A stretch of DNA of 46,218 nucleotides from NCBI GenBank assembly GCA_025964895.1, contig JAOPXY010000151.1, positions 1 through 46,218 on the forward strand. The letters run 5' to 3'. Of this stretch, positions 18,918 through 27,441 are shown one piece after another; position 1 is the first letter of the stretch, and each line of letters opens with the position of its first letter. Position numbers and translations under genes: made by a program. The stretch comes from Aeromicrobium sp. (GTDB taxonomy: Bacteria > Actinomycetota > Actinomycetes > Propionibacteriales > Nocardioidaceae). A model generated the notes under the pieces. That model did not search any database. It was not told the DNA's origin and was given only the letters and a program-made list of their open reading frames with translations.

Positions 18918-20543
18918 GTGCCGACCACAGACGTGCTCACCGTTGCCCGCGACCTCCTCAACGACGTGACGCGCCTGCGTCCAGGCCAGCACGAGGCGAT
19001 GGAGGCGGTGCTGGAGCGCGACACCCTGGCCGTGCTGGCGACGGGCACCGGCAAGTCGCTGATCTACCAGGTGGCGGCGACGGTCATCGAGGGCCCGACC
19101 GTGGTGGTGTCGCCCACGATCTCGCTGCAGGCCGATCAGCTCGCCGCCCTGCACGACAGCGGCGCGCAGGCCGAGACGCTCAACAGCACCCGGCGGGCGT
19201 CGTCGCACGGCGCGATCCTGGAGGACTTCGCCGCCGGCCGCCTCGATTACCTCCTGCTCGGTCCCGAGCAGCTGGCCAAGCCCGAGGTCGTCGCGCCACT
19301 CACCCGTGCCGGCGTCAGCCTGTTCGTCGTCGACGAGGCGCACTGCGTCAGCACGTGGGGCGAGGACTTCCGACCCGACTACCTCGCCCTCGCCGGCGTG
19401 ATCGGCACGCTGGGACACCCGCGCGTGCTGGCGCTGACCGCCACCGCATCGGCCGCGACGCGCGAGCGCATCGTCGCGGCACTGGCCATGACCGACCCGG
19501 CCGTCGTGGTGGGTGACGTCGACCGTCCCGAGATCTGGCTCGGCCGGCGCGAGGTCGCCGACGACGAAGACGTTGCGCGCGAGCTGGTCGCGCTGGTGCG
19601 TCCGGCCGCGGAGGCCGGCGAGACCGTCATCGTCTACGCCGCGACCAGGCGCCGTGTCGAGGAGCTCACGGCGGTGCTCGGCGACCACGGCCTGTCGCCC
19701 GTCGCGTACCACGGCGGGTTGGCGGCCAAGGAACGGACGCGGGTCCACGACGGCTTCCGCCGCGGCGAGATCGGCCTGGTCGTGGCGACCTCCGCCTTCG
19801 GCCTCGGCGTCGACCGTCCGGACGTGCGGCTTGTCGTGCACGCCGATCCGCCGCAGCGGCTCGACGACTACTGGCAGGAGGCCGGACGGGCCGGACGCGA
19901 CGGCCGTCCCGCGCGGGCAGTCCTGATGACGTATCCATCGGGCTACGGGGTGCGGCGGTACTTCGCCGCCGGGGCGAGCGCGAGGCCGTCCGACATCGCG
20001 GCCGTCGTCGAGGCCCTGCGCGCCGCGAGCGGATCAGTGCGGCCGTCCGGGCTGTCGGCCGCGGCCGGGCTGTCGGCCGCACGTTCGCGGCGCGCCGCGA
20101 ACATCCTGATCCGCACCGGCGCGATCCGTGAGGGTCGGGACGGCCTGACGAGGGTCAGCGACGAGCCGCTCGACGACGTCGTCCGCGAGGCGACGGAGCT
20201 GGTCGAGGCGTTGCGGATCCAGCAGGAGACGGGGGTGGACCTGGTGCGGCGCTACGCCGAGACGAACGACTGCCGTCGCCGGCTCGTGCTGGAGCTGCTG
20301 GGCGAGGAGCACCCCCAGCCGTGCGGCCACTGCGACAGCTGCGACGCGGGCACCTCGACCCCCGCCACCGACCGTCCGTTCGCCCTCGGCTCCGCCGTCG
20401 AGCACCCGGAGTGGGGCGTCGGGACGATCTCGCAGTACGAGGACGATCGCGTGGTCGTTCTGTTCGACGAGGCGGGCTACCGGACACTGTCGCTGCAGGC
20501 CGTGCACGACCGCCGACTGCTGGTCGAGGCAGCCGCGTCCTGA
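18918..20543 (+). CDS. RecQ-family ATP-dependent DNA helicase with C-terminal tudor-like domain
   Basis: This 541-residue RecQ-type 3'-5' DNA helicase shows 'LATGTGKSLIYQ' (Walker A), 'FVVDEAHCVSTWGEDF' (DEAH plus aromatic-rich loop), 'SAFGLGVDRPDVRLVVHAD' and 'YWQEAGRAGRDGRPA' (motifs V-VI). A four-cysteine zinc site follows: 'CRRRLVLELLGEEHPQPCGH' with 'CDSC' next. In place of an HRDC domain, the last ~55 residues ('GSAVEHPEWGVGTISQYEDD', 'VVVLFDEAGYRTLSLQAV') look like the small beta-barrel found at the end of PcrA/UvrD helicases. The GTG at 18918 is taken as start; a GTG at 18885 in frame is also possible. Probably a DNA repair helicase, divergent from the LOG gene. Confidence 0.9.
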   Translation: MPTTDVLTVARDLLNDVTRLRPGQHEAMEAVLERDTLAVLATGTGKSLIYQVAATVIEGPTVVVSPTISLQADQLAALHDSGAQAETLNSTRRASSHGAILEDFAAGRLDYLLLGPEQLAKPEVVAPLTRAGVSLFVVDEAHCVSTWGEDFRPDYLALAGVIGTLGHPRVLALTATASAATRERIVAALAMTDPAVVVGDVDRPEIWLGRREVADDEDVARELVALVRPAAEAGETVIVYAATRRRVEELTAVLGDHGLSPVAYHGGLAAKERTRVHDGFRRGEIGLVVATSAFGLGVDRPDVRLVVHADPPQRLDDYWQEAGRAGRDGRPARAVLMTYPSGYGVRRYFAAGASARPSDIAAVVEALRAASGSVRPSGLSAAAGLSAARSRRAANILIRTGAIREGRDGLTRVSDEPLDDVVREATELVEALRIQQETGVDLVRRYAETNDCRRRLVLELLGEEHPQPCGHCDSCDAGTSTPATDRPFALGSAVEHPEWGVGTISQYEDDRVVVLFDEAGYRTLSLQAVHDRRLLVEAAAS

Positions 20544-20567
20544 GCCGCGGGCGCGGTGACGGCAGTG

Positions 20568-21593
20568 CTACGCGTCCCGGTACGACAACGTGAGCAACAC
20601 CGCCAGCAGGAATGCCAGGACGAGCCCCGTGAAGTAGTGCCACTGGAAGTTCCCACGGCGGCGTTCACCGAGGACCGCCAGGACGCAGTACGCCGCGTAG
20701 CCCGATCCGAGGATCGCGAAGGCGGTCGTGTCCCGCTTCACACCGTCCTCGAGCATCGCGAACCAGACGAGGATGGCGACGAGCACCGCCGGCGTGCCGG
20801 TCAAGAACGTGAAGTAGACGGCGCGGTCGGGCCCCTGCACGGGCACCCCGCACCACAGGACGAACAGCAGGACTGCCACCATCGCGGTCGCGAGCTGCCA
20901 GGACAGCCCCAGCGGTGTCCCCGCCCCGGAGCGCTGAATCGTGAAGGCAAACAGGTACAGGACCGTCGTGCTGACCGCGAAGGTGCAGACGATGAGGTGG
21001 ACGACGTTGGCGACCTGGTGCCAGTGGCTCAACGAGAAGCCGACGATCCCTCGCTGCCAGGCGTCGTCGTTCTTGACCCGCTCGTCGATGTCGGGGCACG
21101 CGTCCGTCTGCTGCGCACGCACGAAGAGGTAGACCACGAACCCGGCCACCGGGAGGGCGATGTTGAGGGCGACGGAATCTCGATAGTCCTCGATGAAGTC
21201 GTGGACGCCCGGCATCGACGCGGCCGCGACGAGGAAGCCTGTGGCGATGAGGGCGCCCAGCAGGTTGCCGATCAGGTGCCCCGGAAGTCGGTTCGTCGTG
21301 CCGGCGACCCGGCCGGTCGAGAAGACCGCTTCCCCATCGGGCCGGCGGCGGGACTCGACGAGCCCCAGCAGCGGCGGTGCGATCGCGAACACCAGGAAGG
21401 CCGCTGCGAAGGCCGGCCAGAAGTCGGCGTAGGCGGCGGGTGACACCGGGACGTCGGCGGTCGAGACGAAGAGGGCGGCGCCGCCCAGGACGATCGTGAT
21501 GCGCTTGGCGATCCGCTCGGGGTAGATGGCAGGACCGACCTGGGTCGTCAGGAACACGACGACGGCGATCAGGGCGATGACGACGGGCGACAC
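20568..21593 (-). CDS. Multi-pass membrane protein, unknown function
   Basis: The 341-residue protein has about ten membrane helices (starting near residues 3, 32, 58, 107, 141, 195, 233, 260, 290 and 318), with short charged loops. It starts at a GTG with AAAGG upstream. I do not recognise a family; nothing indicates a transporter motif or catalytic site. Loop sequences such as 'SLSHWHQVANVVHLIVC' carry paired histidines within the helices, which might bind a metal or haem but could be chance. It ends 25 bases from the RecQ stop (convergent). Confidence 0.75.
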   Translation of the reverse strand: MSPVVIALIAVVVFLTTQVGPAIYPERIAKRITIVLGGAALFVSTADVPVSPAAYADFWPAFAAAFLVFAIAPPLLGLVESRRRPDGEAVFSTGRVAGTTNRLPGHLIGNLLGALIATGFLVAAASMPGVHDFIEDYRDSVALNIALPVAGFVVYLFVRAQQTDACPDIDERVKNDDAWQRGIVGFSLSHWHQVANVVHLIVCTFAVSTTVLYLFAFTIQRSGAGTPLGLSWQLATAMVAVLLFVLWCGVPVQGPDRAVYFTFLTGTPAVLVAILVWFAMLEDGVKRDTTAFAILGSGYAAYCVLAVLGERRRGNFQWHYFTGLVLAFLLAVLLTLSYRDA

Positions 21594-21680
21594 GGGCGAG
21601 CCTTTCCGTATGCACGCCCCCGAGCACTCAGACCCTATCGAGACAGGGGCTCATCGAGCCTGCCGGCGCTCACCCGCGGC

Positions 21681-22088
21681 TCAGCGGTTGTTGCGCCGTG
21701 CGGTGTCCAGCCCGTCGGTTCCCGCCGCCTGCACCGCGTCCGACGTGTCGGTGACGAGGGCGTACCCCGCGATCAGGACGCCCACGACGACGTGCGGGAC
21801 CCACGCGTTGGCGTCCTCGTCGGAGAACCGGAACAACCACGGCGTGGCGAGCAGGAAGATGCCGGTGACGACATCGAGCACGAGGTGGATCCGCATCGGC
21901 ACCATCTTCAGCGGCGCCGCCGGGCTCGTCGTCAACATTTCGTTGACGATGACGAACAGGCCGACGCCGACGGCCGAGGCGGTGGCCGCAGTGATCTCGT
22001 CGAACCCCAGGACCCAGGGCGCGACCACCAGCACGACGCCGACGACGGCTCCGATGTAGGTGTGCGTCCTGCTCGAGATGATCTTCAT
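21681..22088 (-). CDS. SPW-repeat membrane protein
   Basis: This 135-residue membrane protein carries two SPW-type motifs: 'VVLVVAPWVLGFDEITAATA' and 'GIFLLATPWLFRFSDEDANA', each a hydrophobic helix followed by a P-W-x-x-x-F turn. It has about four membrane segments and matches PF03779, whose function is unknown. A GGAGGAG ribosome-binding site seven bases before the ATG supports the start. It is the last gene before the low-GC region to its right, so it marks the left edge of the likely island. Confidence 0.8.
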   Translation of the reverse strand: MKIISSRTHTYIGAVVGVVLVVAPWVLGFDEITAATASAVGVGLFVIVNEMLTTSPAAPLKMVPMRIHLVLDVVTGIFLLATPWLFRFSDEDANAWVPHVVVGVLIAGYALVTDTSDAVQAAGTDGLDTARRNNR

Positions 22089-22197
22089 GCGCTTCTCCTC
22101 CAGGTGACGACGGTGACGTCGAGCGGTCAGGTGCCTGCCTGTTACCCGAACCCCGCCGCGCCGAGACGCGGGGCACGATCGGGGGCGGAAGCACGAA

Positions 22198-22227
22198 GTC
22201 CCGGACCCGCTTCGGCAGGTCCGGGAC
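22198..22227 (-). terminator. Operon-end stem-loop
   Basis: A 10-bp perfect stem, GTCCCGGACC at 22198-22207 pairing with GGTCCGGGAC at 22218-22227 over a 10-base loop, lies 25 bases beyond the stop of the Mo-hydroxylase large subunit. On the minus strand it is followed by TTCGTGCTT, a weak T-tract; on the plus strand by TCTCTCTTT, a better one. It most likely ends the long leftward operon and shields the SPW gene. Confidence 0.8.
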
Positions 22228-22251
22228 TCTCTCTTTGGATACGTGGATGGT

Positions 22252-24630
22252 TCAGCGGGGAGCTACGGCCAGCAATTGCTGAGCGTCCGCCACCACTGCG
22301 TCCCGCCACACTGTGGCAACGTGGGGAAGCTCGACATCGGCGCCGTCGCGTTCCAGAATCAGGCCGAGTACGCGAGGTGGCGTGAGGGGGATTTCGGAGA
22401 CTGTCCGTCCTATCGCGTCGGCGACAGCGCACGAAACGGCTGCGGCGACATTCAGGATCGGCACCTCCCCGGCACCCTTCACACCGAGTGGTCCCATGGA
22501 CGGGGCGCCTTCGTAGACCTCCAACTGAACGGGGACCGCGTCGCCAGCCAACGGAACGCGGTAGGTCTCGAACCCCTGCTGGTGCGACTTGCCCAGGTGG
22601 TCGAAGGTGACTTCTTCGTGCAGTGCATAGCCAAGCCCTTGAATGACCCCGCCTTGGACCTGGCCGAGAATGGCCCTCGGGTTGATCGCGCGACCTACGT
22701 CCTGCACGACCCGGTAGTCGAGCACCGTCACGTGACCGGTGTCCCGGTCCACGGCAACGTCGCACTCGTGAACAGCGAATACCGGCAGATCGAGTGCCCC
22801 GATGTAGTGGCCTGCCGCGCAGCCGACCATGCCGACGTTCCCAGTTCCTGTGAATGAACCGGACCCCGAGATCGGTCCACCGTTCGATTGCGCGTGGGCA
22901 GCCACTTCCTTGATCGTGACGCTCAGGGAGGGAATACCGTCGACCACCACGTTGCCGTCTTCGAGTTTCAGATCGCCGGGCGCGGCTTCCAACATGTCGG
23001 CCGCCACCTCCAGCATCTTGCGTTTGACCTCAGCTGCGGCGCGTGAACCGGCTGCGCCCAGGGAAACCGTGGTGCGGCCGCCACCGACGCCGCCGTCATA
23101 TCCACCGGCATCAGTGTCGGCCTCACGAACCGTGACATCAGAGATGGGGATCTGCAAGACGTCCGCGACGATCTGAGGTATGGCCTGCATCGTTGACCCA
23201 GATCCGATTTCGACGCCGGCGGTCACCAGGGTTGCCGTTCCGTCGGGGTTCAAGTTGACGGTTGCGGCCGACGGCCCAACGAGGATGAACCAGGTGCCGA
23301 CCGTCGTGGACGTCCCGTACAGGAGCCGGTCGTTCGCCGGCTGGTGTCGTGTCGAACGTTCACGCAGCGCGACCATTTCTTCGAGCATCGGACCGAGGAC
23401 ATCGCCTTCGAAGACGTCCCCGGTCGGGCCCAGGTCGCCATCCCCGAGAACGTTCTGTCGACGGAACTCATAGCGGTCGAAGTCGAGCTGCGCACAGATC
23501 TCGTCGGTGTGTCGCTCCAGGGCAGCGACGCAGTAGGTGCCGCAGCACGCGCGGAACGCACCGTTTGGTGGCGTGTTGGTATAGATGGCCTGACTGACGA
23601 GTCGGGCACTGCCCAGCTTGTAGCTGCCGAACAGGGTGTGCGTGACCATGCTCGCGAGAAACGGCTGCTCCCCGCTGTAGGCACCGCAGTCCAGGAGTAC
23701 GAAACCTTCGCGGCCGACGATTTCACCTGACGCCGTGACCGCGGACCGGATGCGGATCTCGGCATTCTCGCGGCACAGCGCTGTCTGCATCTCCTCCTGA
23801 CGGGAGTTGACCAGCTTCACCGGTTGGCCTGAGTCTCGGGCGAGGAGCGCTGCGAATGGCTCAAGGCTCATCTCCCACTTCATTCCGAACCCGCCTCCGA
23901 CGGCTGGCACGAGCACCCGCACATCGGCGGGTTGGATGCCAAGCATGCGGGCAACTCCGCTCTTGACCGACCACGGGAACTGCGTGGATGTCGTGATCAC
24001 GACACGGTCGCGTTCGACGTGCGCGATTACTGCACGCGGTTCCAATGGAGTCTGATTCTGTCGTCCACTTCTGAACAGCGTCTCTACGATCGTGACGTCG
24101 TCGCGAGCGAACGCTCCATCGACGTCACCTCGCACCACGGTCGATTCCCATGACACATTTCCCTTGCGCGCGCCTTCTCCAGCCAACAGCTCGTAGTCAC
24201 GCCAGTCTGGATGCAGCTCCGGTGCGCCGTGGGCGAGCGCTTCAGCCATGGTGAGCAGCGGTGGGCGCTCCTCGATGATGACTTCGATCGCCTCGGCTGC
24301 TGCCTGGGCTTGCTCGATCGTCTCAGCGGCGACTGCTGCCAGAGGTTCGCCGTAGTAGCGAATCTCGTCGACCGCGAAGAGCGGGTGATCGGCCACCATG
24401 ACGCCGTACATCCCGGGGGCATCCGGTGCTGAGACGACGGCTCTGACTCCGGGCATCTGTCTGGCCGGCTCGAGGTTCATCGAGACGATCCGTCCGGATG
24501 GGACCTCCGAGCGTCGCAGCGCAGCGTGGAGCATCAGGCCTGTATCCGTGTCGACGGTGAACATGGTTCGGCCACGCAGCTTGTCCTCTGCGTCGCGGCG
24601 CGGATGATTCTTTCCGATCGAGTCGCTCAC
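22252..24630 (-). CDS. Molybdenum hydroxylase large (Mo-MCD-binding) subunit, xanthine dehydrogenase/CoxL-like
   Basis: This 792-residue protein is the molybdopterin-binding subunit of a xanthine dehydrogenase-family enzyme, which hydroxylates a carbon next to ring nitrogen (or an aldehyde) using water. It has the N-terminal a/b hammerhead ('RYYGEPLAAVAAET'), 'VPAVGGGFGMK' (about 241-251) and the conserved active-site glutamate E722 in 'GVKGAGEVP'. The substrate-site arginine is R360 in 'NGAFRACCGTYC'; the neighbouring G-F-G positions are replaced by C362-C363, and C367 is added, which is unusual. It lacks the AYRCSFR loop of form I CO dehydrogenase, so a heterocycle or aldehyde is more likely. 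The last gene of the operon; its ATG overlaps the 2Fe-2S subunit stop. Confidence 0.93.
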   Translation of the reverse strand: MSDSIGKNHPRRDAEDKLRGRTMFTVDTDTGLMLHAALRRSEVPSGRIVSMNLEPARQMPGVRAVVSAPDAPGMYGVMVADHPLFAVDEIRYYGEPLAAVAAETIEQAQAAAEAIEVIIEERPPLLTMAEALAHGAPELHPDWRDYELLAGEGARKGNVSWESTVVRGDVDGAFARDDVTIVETLFRSGRQNQTPLEPRAVIAHVERDRVVITTSTQFPWSVKSGVARMLGIQPADVRVLVPAVGGGFGMKWEMSLEPFAALLARDSGQPVKLVNSRQEEMQTALCRENAEIRIRSAVTASGEIVGREGFVLLDCGAYSGEQPFLASMVTHTLFGSYKLGSARLVSQAIYTNTPPNGAFRACCGTYCVAALERHTDEICAQLDFDRYEFRRQNVLGDGDLGPTGDVFEGDVLGPMLEEMVALRERSTRHQPANDRLLYGTSTTVGTWFILVGPSAATVNLNPDGTATLVTAGVEIGSGSTMQAIPQIVADVLQIPISDVTVREADTDAGGYDGGVGGGRTTVSLGAAGSRAAAEVKRKMLEVAADMLEAAPGDLKLEDGNVVVDGIPSLSVTIKEVAAHAQSNGGPISGSGSFTGTGNVGMVGCAAGHYIGALDLPVFAVHECDVAVDRDTGHVTVLDYRVVQDVGRAINPRAILGQVQGGVIQGLGYALHEEVTFDHLGKSHQQGFETYRVPLAGDAVPVQLEVYEGAPSMGPLGVKGAGEVPILNVAAAVSCAVADAIGRTVSEIPLTPPRVLGLILERDGADVELPHVATVWRDAVVADAQQLLAVAPR

Positions 24631-25118
24631 GCGCCCGCTCCCGTCTGATCTGCCGGGTTCGCAGTGCGGTCAATTCCGAGAACTGCCTGGACGATGCGCT
24701 CGTATCCGGTGCAGCGGCAGATGTTGCCCACAAGCGCGCCTTCTACCTGCTGCCTATCTGGGTGCGAGACCTCGTCGAGCAGGGCAGTCAGGGACGCCAG
24801 GACGCCTGGAAAGCACATGCCGCACTGCACTGCGTCCATGTCCTTCATGGCCTGTTGCACCGGAGCCAGCGGACCGCGTGGCGAGGCCATGGACTCGACT
24901 GTTCGGACGGATGACCCCGCGACTGTTCCCAGCGCAATGAGGCACGAGGCTTTGGCGTCGCCATCGACGAAGACGGTGCACGACCCGCAGAATCCCTCGC
25001 CGCATGCCAGTTTGGTACCGGTCAGGTGCAGGTCTTCTCGCAGAACCCTGGCCAATGGAGTCATGGGCGGGTTGTGAACGCGCCGTAGGTTGCCGTTCAC
25101 GGTCAGTTCGGTTGTCAT
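24627..25118 (-). CDS. Molybdenum hydroxylase 2Fe-2S subunit (CoxS-like)
   Basis: The 163-residue protein carries both iron-sulfur clusters of the hydroxylase. Plant-type cluster: C39, C44, C47 and C59 ('CGEGFCGSC' and 'ASC'). Second cluster: C99 and C102 ('QCGMC') with C134 and C136 ('ICRC'). This is the complete CoxS/NdhS layout, passing electrons from the Mo centre to FAD. The start overlaps the FAD subunit stop by 4 bases (25115-25118), and its stop overlaps the large subunit start, so all three subunits are coupled. Confidence 0.95.
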   Translation of the reverse strand: MTTELTVNGNLRRVHNPPMTPLARVLREDLHLTGTKLACGEGFCGSCTVFVDGDAKASCLIALGTVAGSSVRTVESMASPRGPLAPVQQAMKDMDAVQCGMCFPGVLASLTALLDEVSHPDRQQVEGALVGNICRCTGYERIVQAVLGIDRTANPADQTGAGA

Positions 25119-25987
25119 CGCAGATCTGCCTCCCGTTCGAGGGTTCGAAATGTCCTGGCGACAAGTTCGGGTAGGACTTGGAGGCGATACCAGCCGGCCG
25201 CTTCGATCCCGTCACGAGCGTTGAACTCACCCTTCAGGTCGTGCGCCATGCGCATCGCGAAGGCTGAGTCCAAGGGGTGTCCGATGAGTGCGCTCGCCAG
25301 GCTCGGCCACAGCCTCGCCACTGGTTCGACGGATCCAACTGCGATGGTCGCGTCCTCCACGAGTCCGTCAGCGCCGATTCGGACATTGGTGCTCACGATG
25401 CCCACCGGATAGTCTCCTGCGCTTCTCATCGTCAGACGCTCCTGAGCTGTGAAACCAGGTGGCACGGTCACCGTCACATGGGTCAGGAGAGTGCGCGGGG
25501 AGAGCGTCGTGCGAGATGCGAGATAGTCGACCAGATCGAGGACCCTCTCACCGTCGACGTCGAGGATGCTCACCTGAGCGTCGAGTGCAAGCAACGCCGG
25601 CACCAGATCAGCTGCTGGGAAATCCACGGTGCTCAGATTGCCGCCCACGGTGGCAGCTCGTCGTATAGCTGGATTGGCAGACTTCGCCGCGGCCGTCGCC
25701 AGCCCGGTCAAGCGGGTGTGGCCGGTCAGGAATGTGGCGAGCTGCGCGTGGGTCACAGCGGCACCGATAACAAGTGACTGATCCGACCATCCAAGTCGAG
25801 TGAGGTCGGGCAGTTTCGAGATCAGCACGTACCCGTCCGCGTAGCCTTCCCCACGGATACCGCCGCGCATGACCCAGGTTCCGCCGGCGAGCACCTCGAA
25901 GGCGCCGTCCGCTAATAGTTCGACCGCTTCTTGGACGGTCTGGGGCACGTGGAGGTCTGGGGTGACGGTGCTGGCATGTCGAGTCAT
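25115..25987 (-). CDS. Molybdenum hydroxylase FAD subunit (CoxM-like)
   Basis: This 290-residue protein binds FAD in the hydroxylase. The flavin motifs are visible: 'FEVLAGGTWVMRGG' (about 33-46, the A-G-G-T/G-x pyrophosphate loop) and 'IRRAATVGGNLSTVDFPAAD' (about 108-127, the T-x-G-G-N loop). The C-terminal CO-dehydrogenase-flavoprotein domain follows ('LARLWPSLASALIGHPLD'-like region). It completes the FAD/2Fe-2S/Mo trio seen in xanthine dehydrogenases, nicotine dehydrogenases and isoquinoline or quinoline oxidoreductases. The electron acceptor is unknown. RidA is the next gene upstream (21-base gap). Confidence 0.93.
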   Translation of the reverse strand: MTRHASTVTPDLHVPQTVQEAVELLADGAFEVLAGGTWVMRGGIRGEGYADGYVLISKLPDLTRLGWSDQSLVIGAAVTHAQLATFLTGHTRLTGLATAAAKSANPAIRRAATVGGNLSTVDFPAADLVPALLALDAQVSILDVDGERVLDLVDYLASRTTLSPRTLLTHVTVTVPPGFTAQERLTMRSAGDYPVGIVSTNVRIGADGLVEDATIAVGSVEPVARLWPSLASALIGHPLDSAFAMRMAHDLKGEFNARDGIEAAGWYRLQVLPELVARTFRTLEREADLR

Positions 25988-26008
25988 CGCCGCTGGTTCA
26001 CCTCGCGC

Positions 26009-26473
26009 TTACGCACGGGTGCTCGCGACGATGCCGATTTCGACCGGGCTTCCGAGTGGTAGGCAGCCAACGCCGACGTTGTATCGCACATGTCTGCCCG
26101 AGATCCCGAAGATCTCTTCGATCAGATTGCTCGCGCCGTTCAGCACGGTTGCGTGATCGGTGAAGTCGTCGCTGCATGCGATGTAGCCGATGACCTCCAG
26201 CACGGCGCCGATCTCGTCCACTCCACCGAGCAGATCAGCGACGGCCGCGACGGCGTTGAGAGCGGACTGACGAGCGGCGATCACACCGTCGTGGATCGGT
26301 ACCTCCACACCGACACGTCCTGTCGCAGTGAGTACGCCATCGCGAAACGGAAGTTGACCAGTGGTGCGAACGACGCCGGCGTGGAGAACCGCCGGCACAT
26401 AGGAACCGACCGGCGCTGGTACGTCCGGAAGCGTCATGTCGAGATCGGCCAGTCGGTCGGCAAACACGCCCAT
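26009..26473 (-). CDS. RidA/YjgF-family protein (long form)
   Basis: The 154-residue protein is a Rid-family trimer former, somewhat longer than the usual ~128 residues. Family patterns present: 'VRTTGQLPFRDGV' (about 33-45), 'GRVGVEV' and the C-terminal 'HVRYNVGVGCLPLGSPVEIG'. The arginine in 'HVRYNVGV' aligns with the catalytic R105 of RidA and the E in 'SPVEI' with E120, so imine/enamine hydrolysis is plausible. The true start is 26473, where ATG overlaps the TGA of the carboxyltransferase gene (TGATG). Placed between the biotin-dependent carboxylase and the hydroxylase, it probably removes a reactive imine formed in the pathway. Confidence 0.88.
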   Translation of the reverse strand: MGVFADRLADLDMTLPDVPAPVGSYVPAVLHAGVVRTTGQLPFRDGVLTATGRVGVEVPIHDGVIAARQSALNAVAAVADLLGGVDEIGAVLEVIGYIACSDDFTDHATVLNGASNLIEEIFGISGRHVRYNVGVGCLPLGSPVEIGIVASTRA

Positions 26474-27441
26474 CAGCTCGTCACCGCCGCAGTGACGTCC
26501 GTGCGGTAGAGCCTGTCGGCCGTCCTGGCTTCGAGCGCCTCCGCCATCGTGACGGAGATGAACTTCGTCCTCGTGCCAGGCGAGCACTGAGCGACCTTGT
26601 TCATGTCCGCGCTGATGACCGTTCCGACCATGGCGTAGCCCCCGCCCGACACCGCGTCACGGTGCAAGATGATCGGCTCAACGCCTCCCGGCACCTGGAT
26701 GGAGCCCACCGGGTATCCCGCGTCGACGATGTTGGATGGGTCCGAACCTGCTCCGAATGGCTGCACCCGTTCGATCCACTCGAGCGGGGGGCCGGAGTAC
26801 CGGAACCCCATGCGGTCGGCTACCGGGGTCATCGACCACTCGGACTCCAGGAGACACGTCCGACCGGCTTCGGTGAGGCGGTAGTCGTACAGACCGAGGA
26901 CGACCCGAAGTTCGACGTAGCGACTGTAGACAGGACGCAGGGACTCGGGGAGTTTGCGGCCGGGCGTACCCTCGCCGTCGCCGAGGGGCAGGATGTCGCC
27001 CTTCTGCAGCATGCGGCCCTTGAACCCGCCGAAGCCACCCGTGGCGTACGTGGAACGGCTGCCGAGCACGAGCGGGACGTCGAAACCGCCGGCGACCGCG
27101 ACGTAGATACGGGCCCCGTCCTGCAGGAACCCGAAGGTCAGCTCGTCGTCCACTGCCACGGTGAACGACTCCCACTGCGGGCGGGGCTCCTTGTTCAGGA
27201 AGACAGGGACGGTGCCGCCGGTGACCGCAACAACCGTCGCCGTCTTGAACCGCAGTGAGGGGCCCATGTATGGGGACTCGATGACCGCCGCGTCGACCGT
27301 GTTTCCGACCAGTTGGTTCGCGGTCGCCGCGGCGTTGAGGTCGGCTGCGCCTCCCGGTGGAATCCCGACGTTGTAGTAACCGGGTCGTCCCTGATCTTGG
27401 ACGTTCGAGGCCAAGCCAGGTTCAACGATCTCAACGGTCAT
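26473..27441 (-). CDS. PxpC/KipA-family biotin-dependent carboxyltransferase subunit (AHS2)
   Basis: This 322-residue protein has the AHS2 (allophanate hydrolase subunit 2-like) fold: 'VEIVEPGLASNVQDQGRPGY', 'IPPGGAADLNAAATANQLVG', 'AVIESPYMGPSLRF', 'IYVAVAGGFDVPLVLGSRST' and 'PGGVEPIILHRDAVSGGGYA' are all conserved landmarks. In urea carboxylase the same fold is half of the carboxyltransferase; in 5-oxoprolinase it is PxpC. Its 5' end overlaps the PxpB stop (27431-27441), so the two subunits are coupled. With the adjacent biotin carboxylase and carrier it should form a split carboxylase. A gene symbol is withheld because the substrate may not be 5-oxoproline. Confidence 0.9.
   Translation of the reverse strand: MTVEIVEPGLASNVQDQGRPGYYNVGIPPGGAADLNAAATANQLVGNTVDAAVIESPYMGPSLRFKTATVVAVTGGTVPVFLNKEPRPQWESFTVAVDDELTFGFLQDGARIYVAVAGGFDVPLVLGSRSTYATGGFGGFKGRMLQKGDILPLGDGEGTPGRKLPESLRPVYSRYVELRVVLGLYDYRLTEAGRTCLLESEWSMTPVADRMGFRYSGPPLEWIERVQPFGAGSDPSNIVDAGYPVGSIQVPGGVEPIILHRDAVSGGGYAMVGTVISADMNKVAQCSPGTRTKFISVTMAEALEARTADRLYRTDVTAAVTS

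Noticed and set aside
22252..25987. Form I CO dehydrogenase (coxMSL)
   Set aside because: The large subunit lacks the AYRCSFR copper-binding loop, and the operon is tied to PxpABC/biotin genes.
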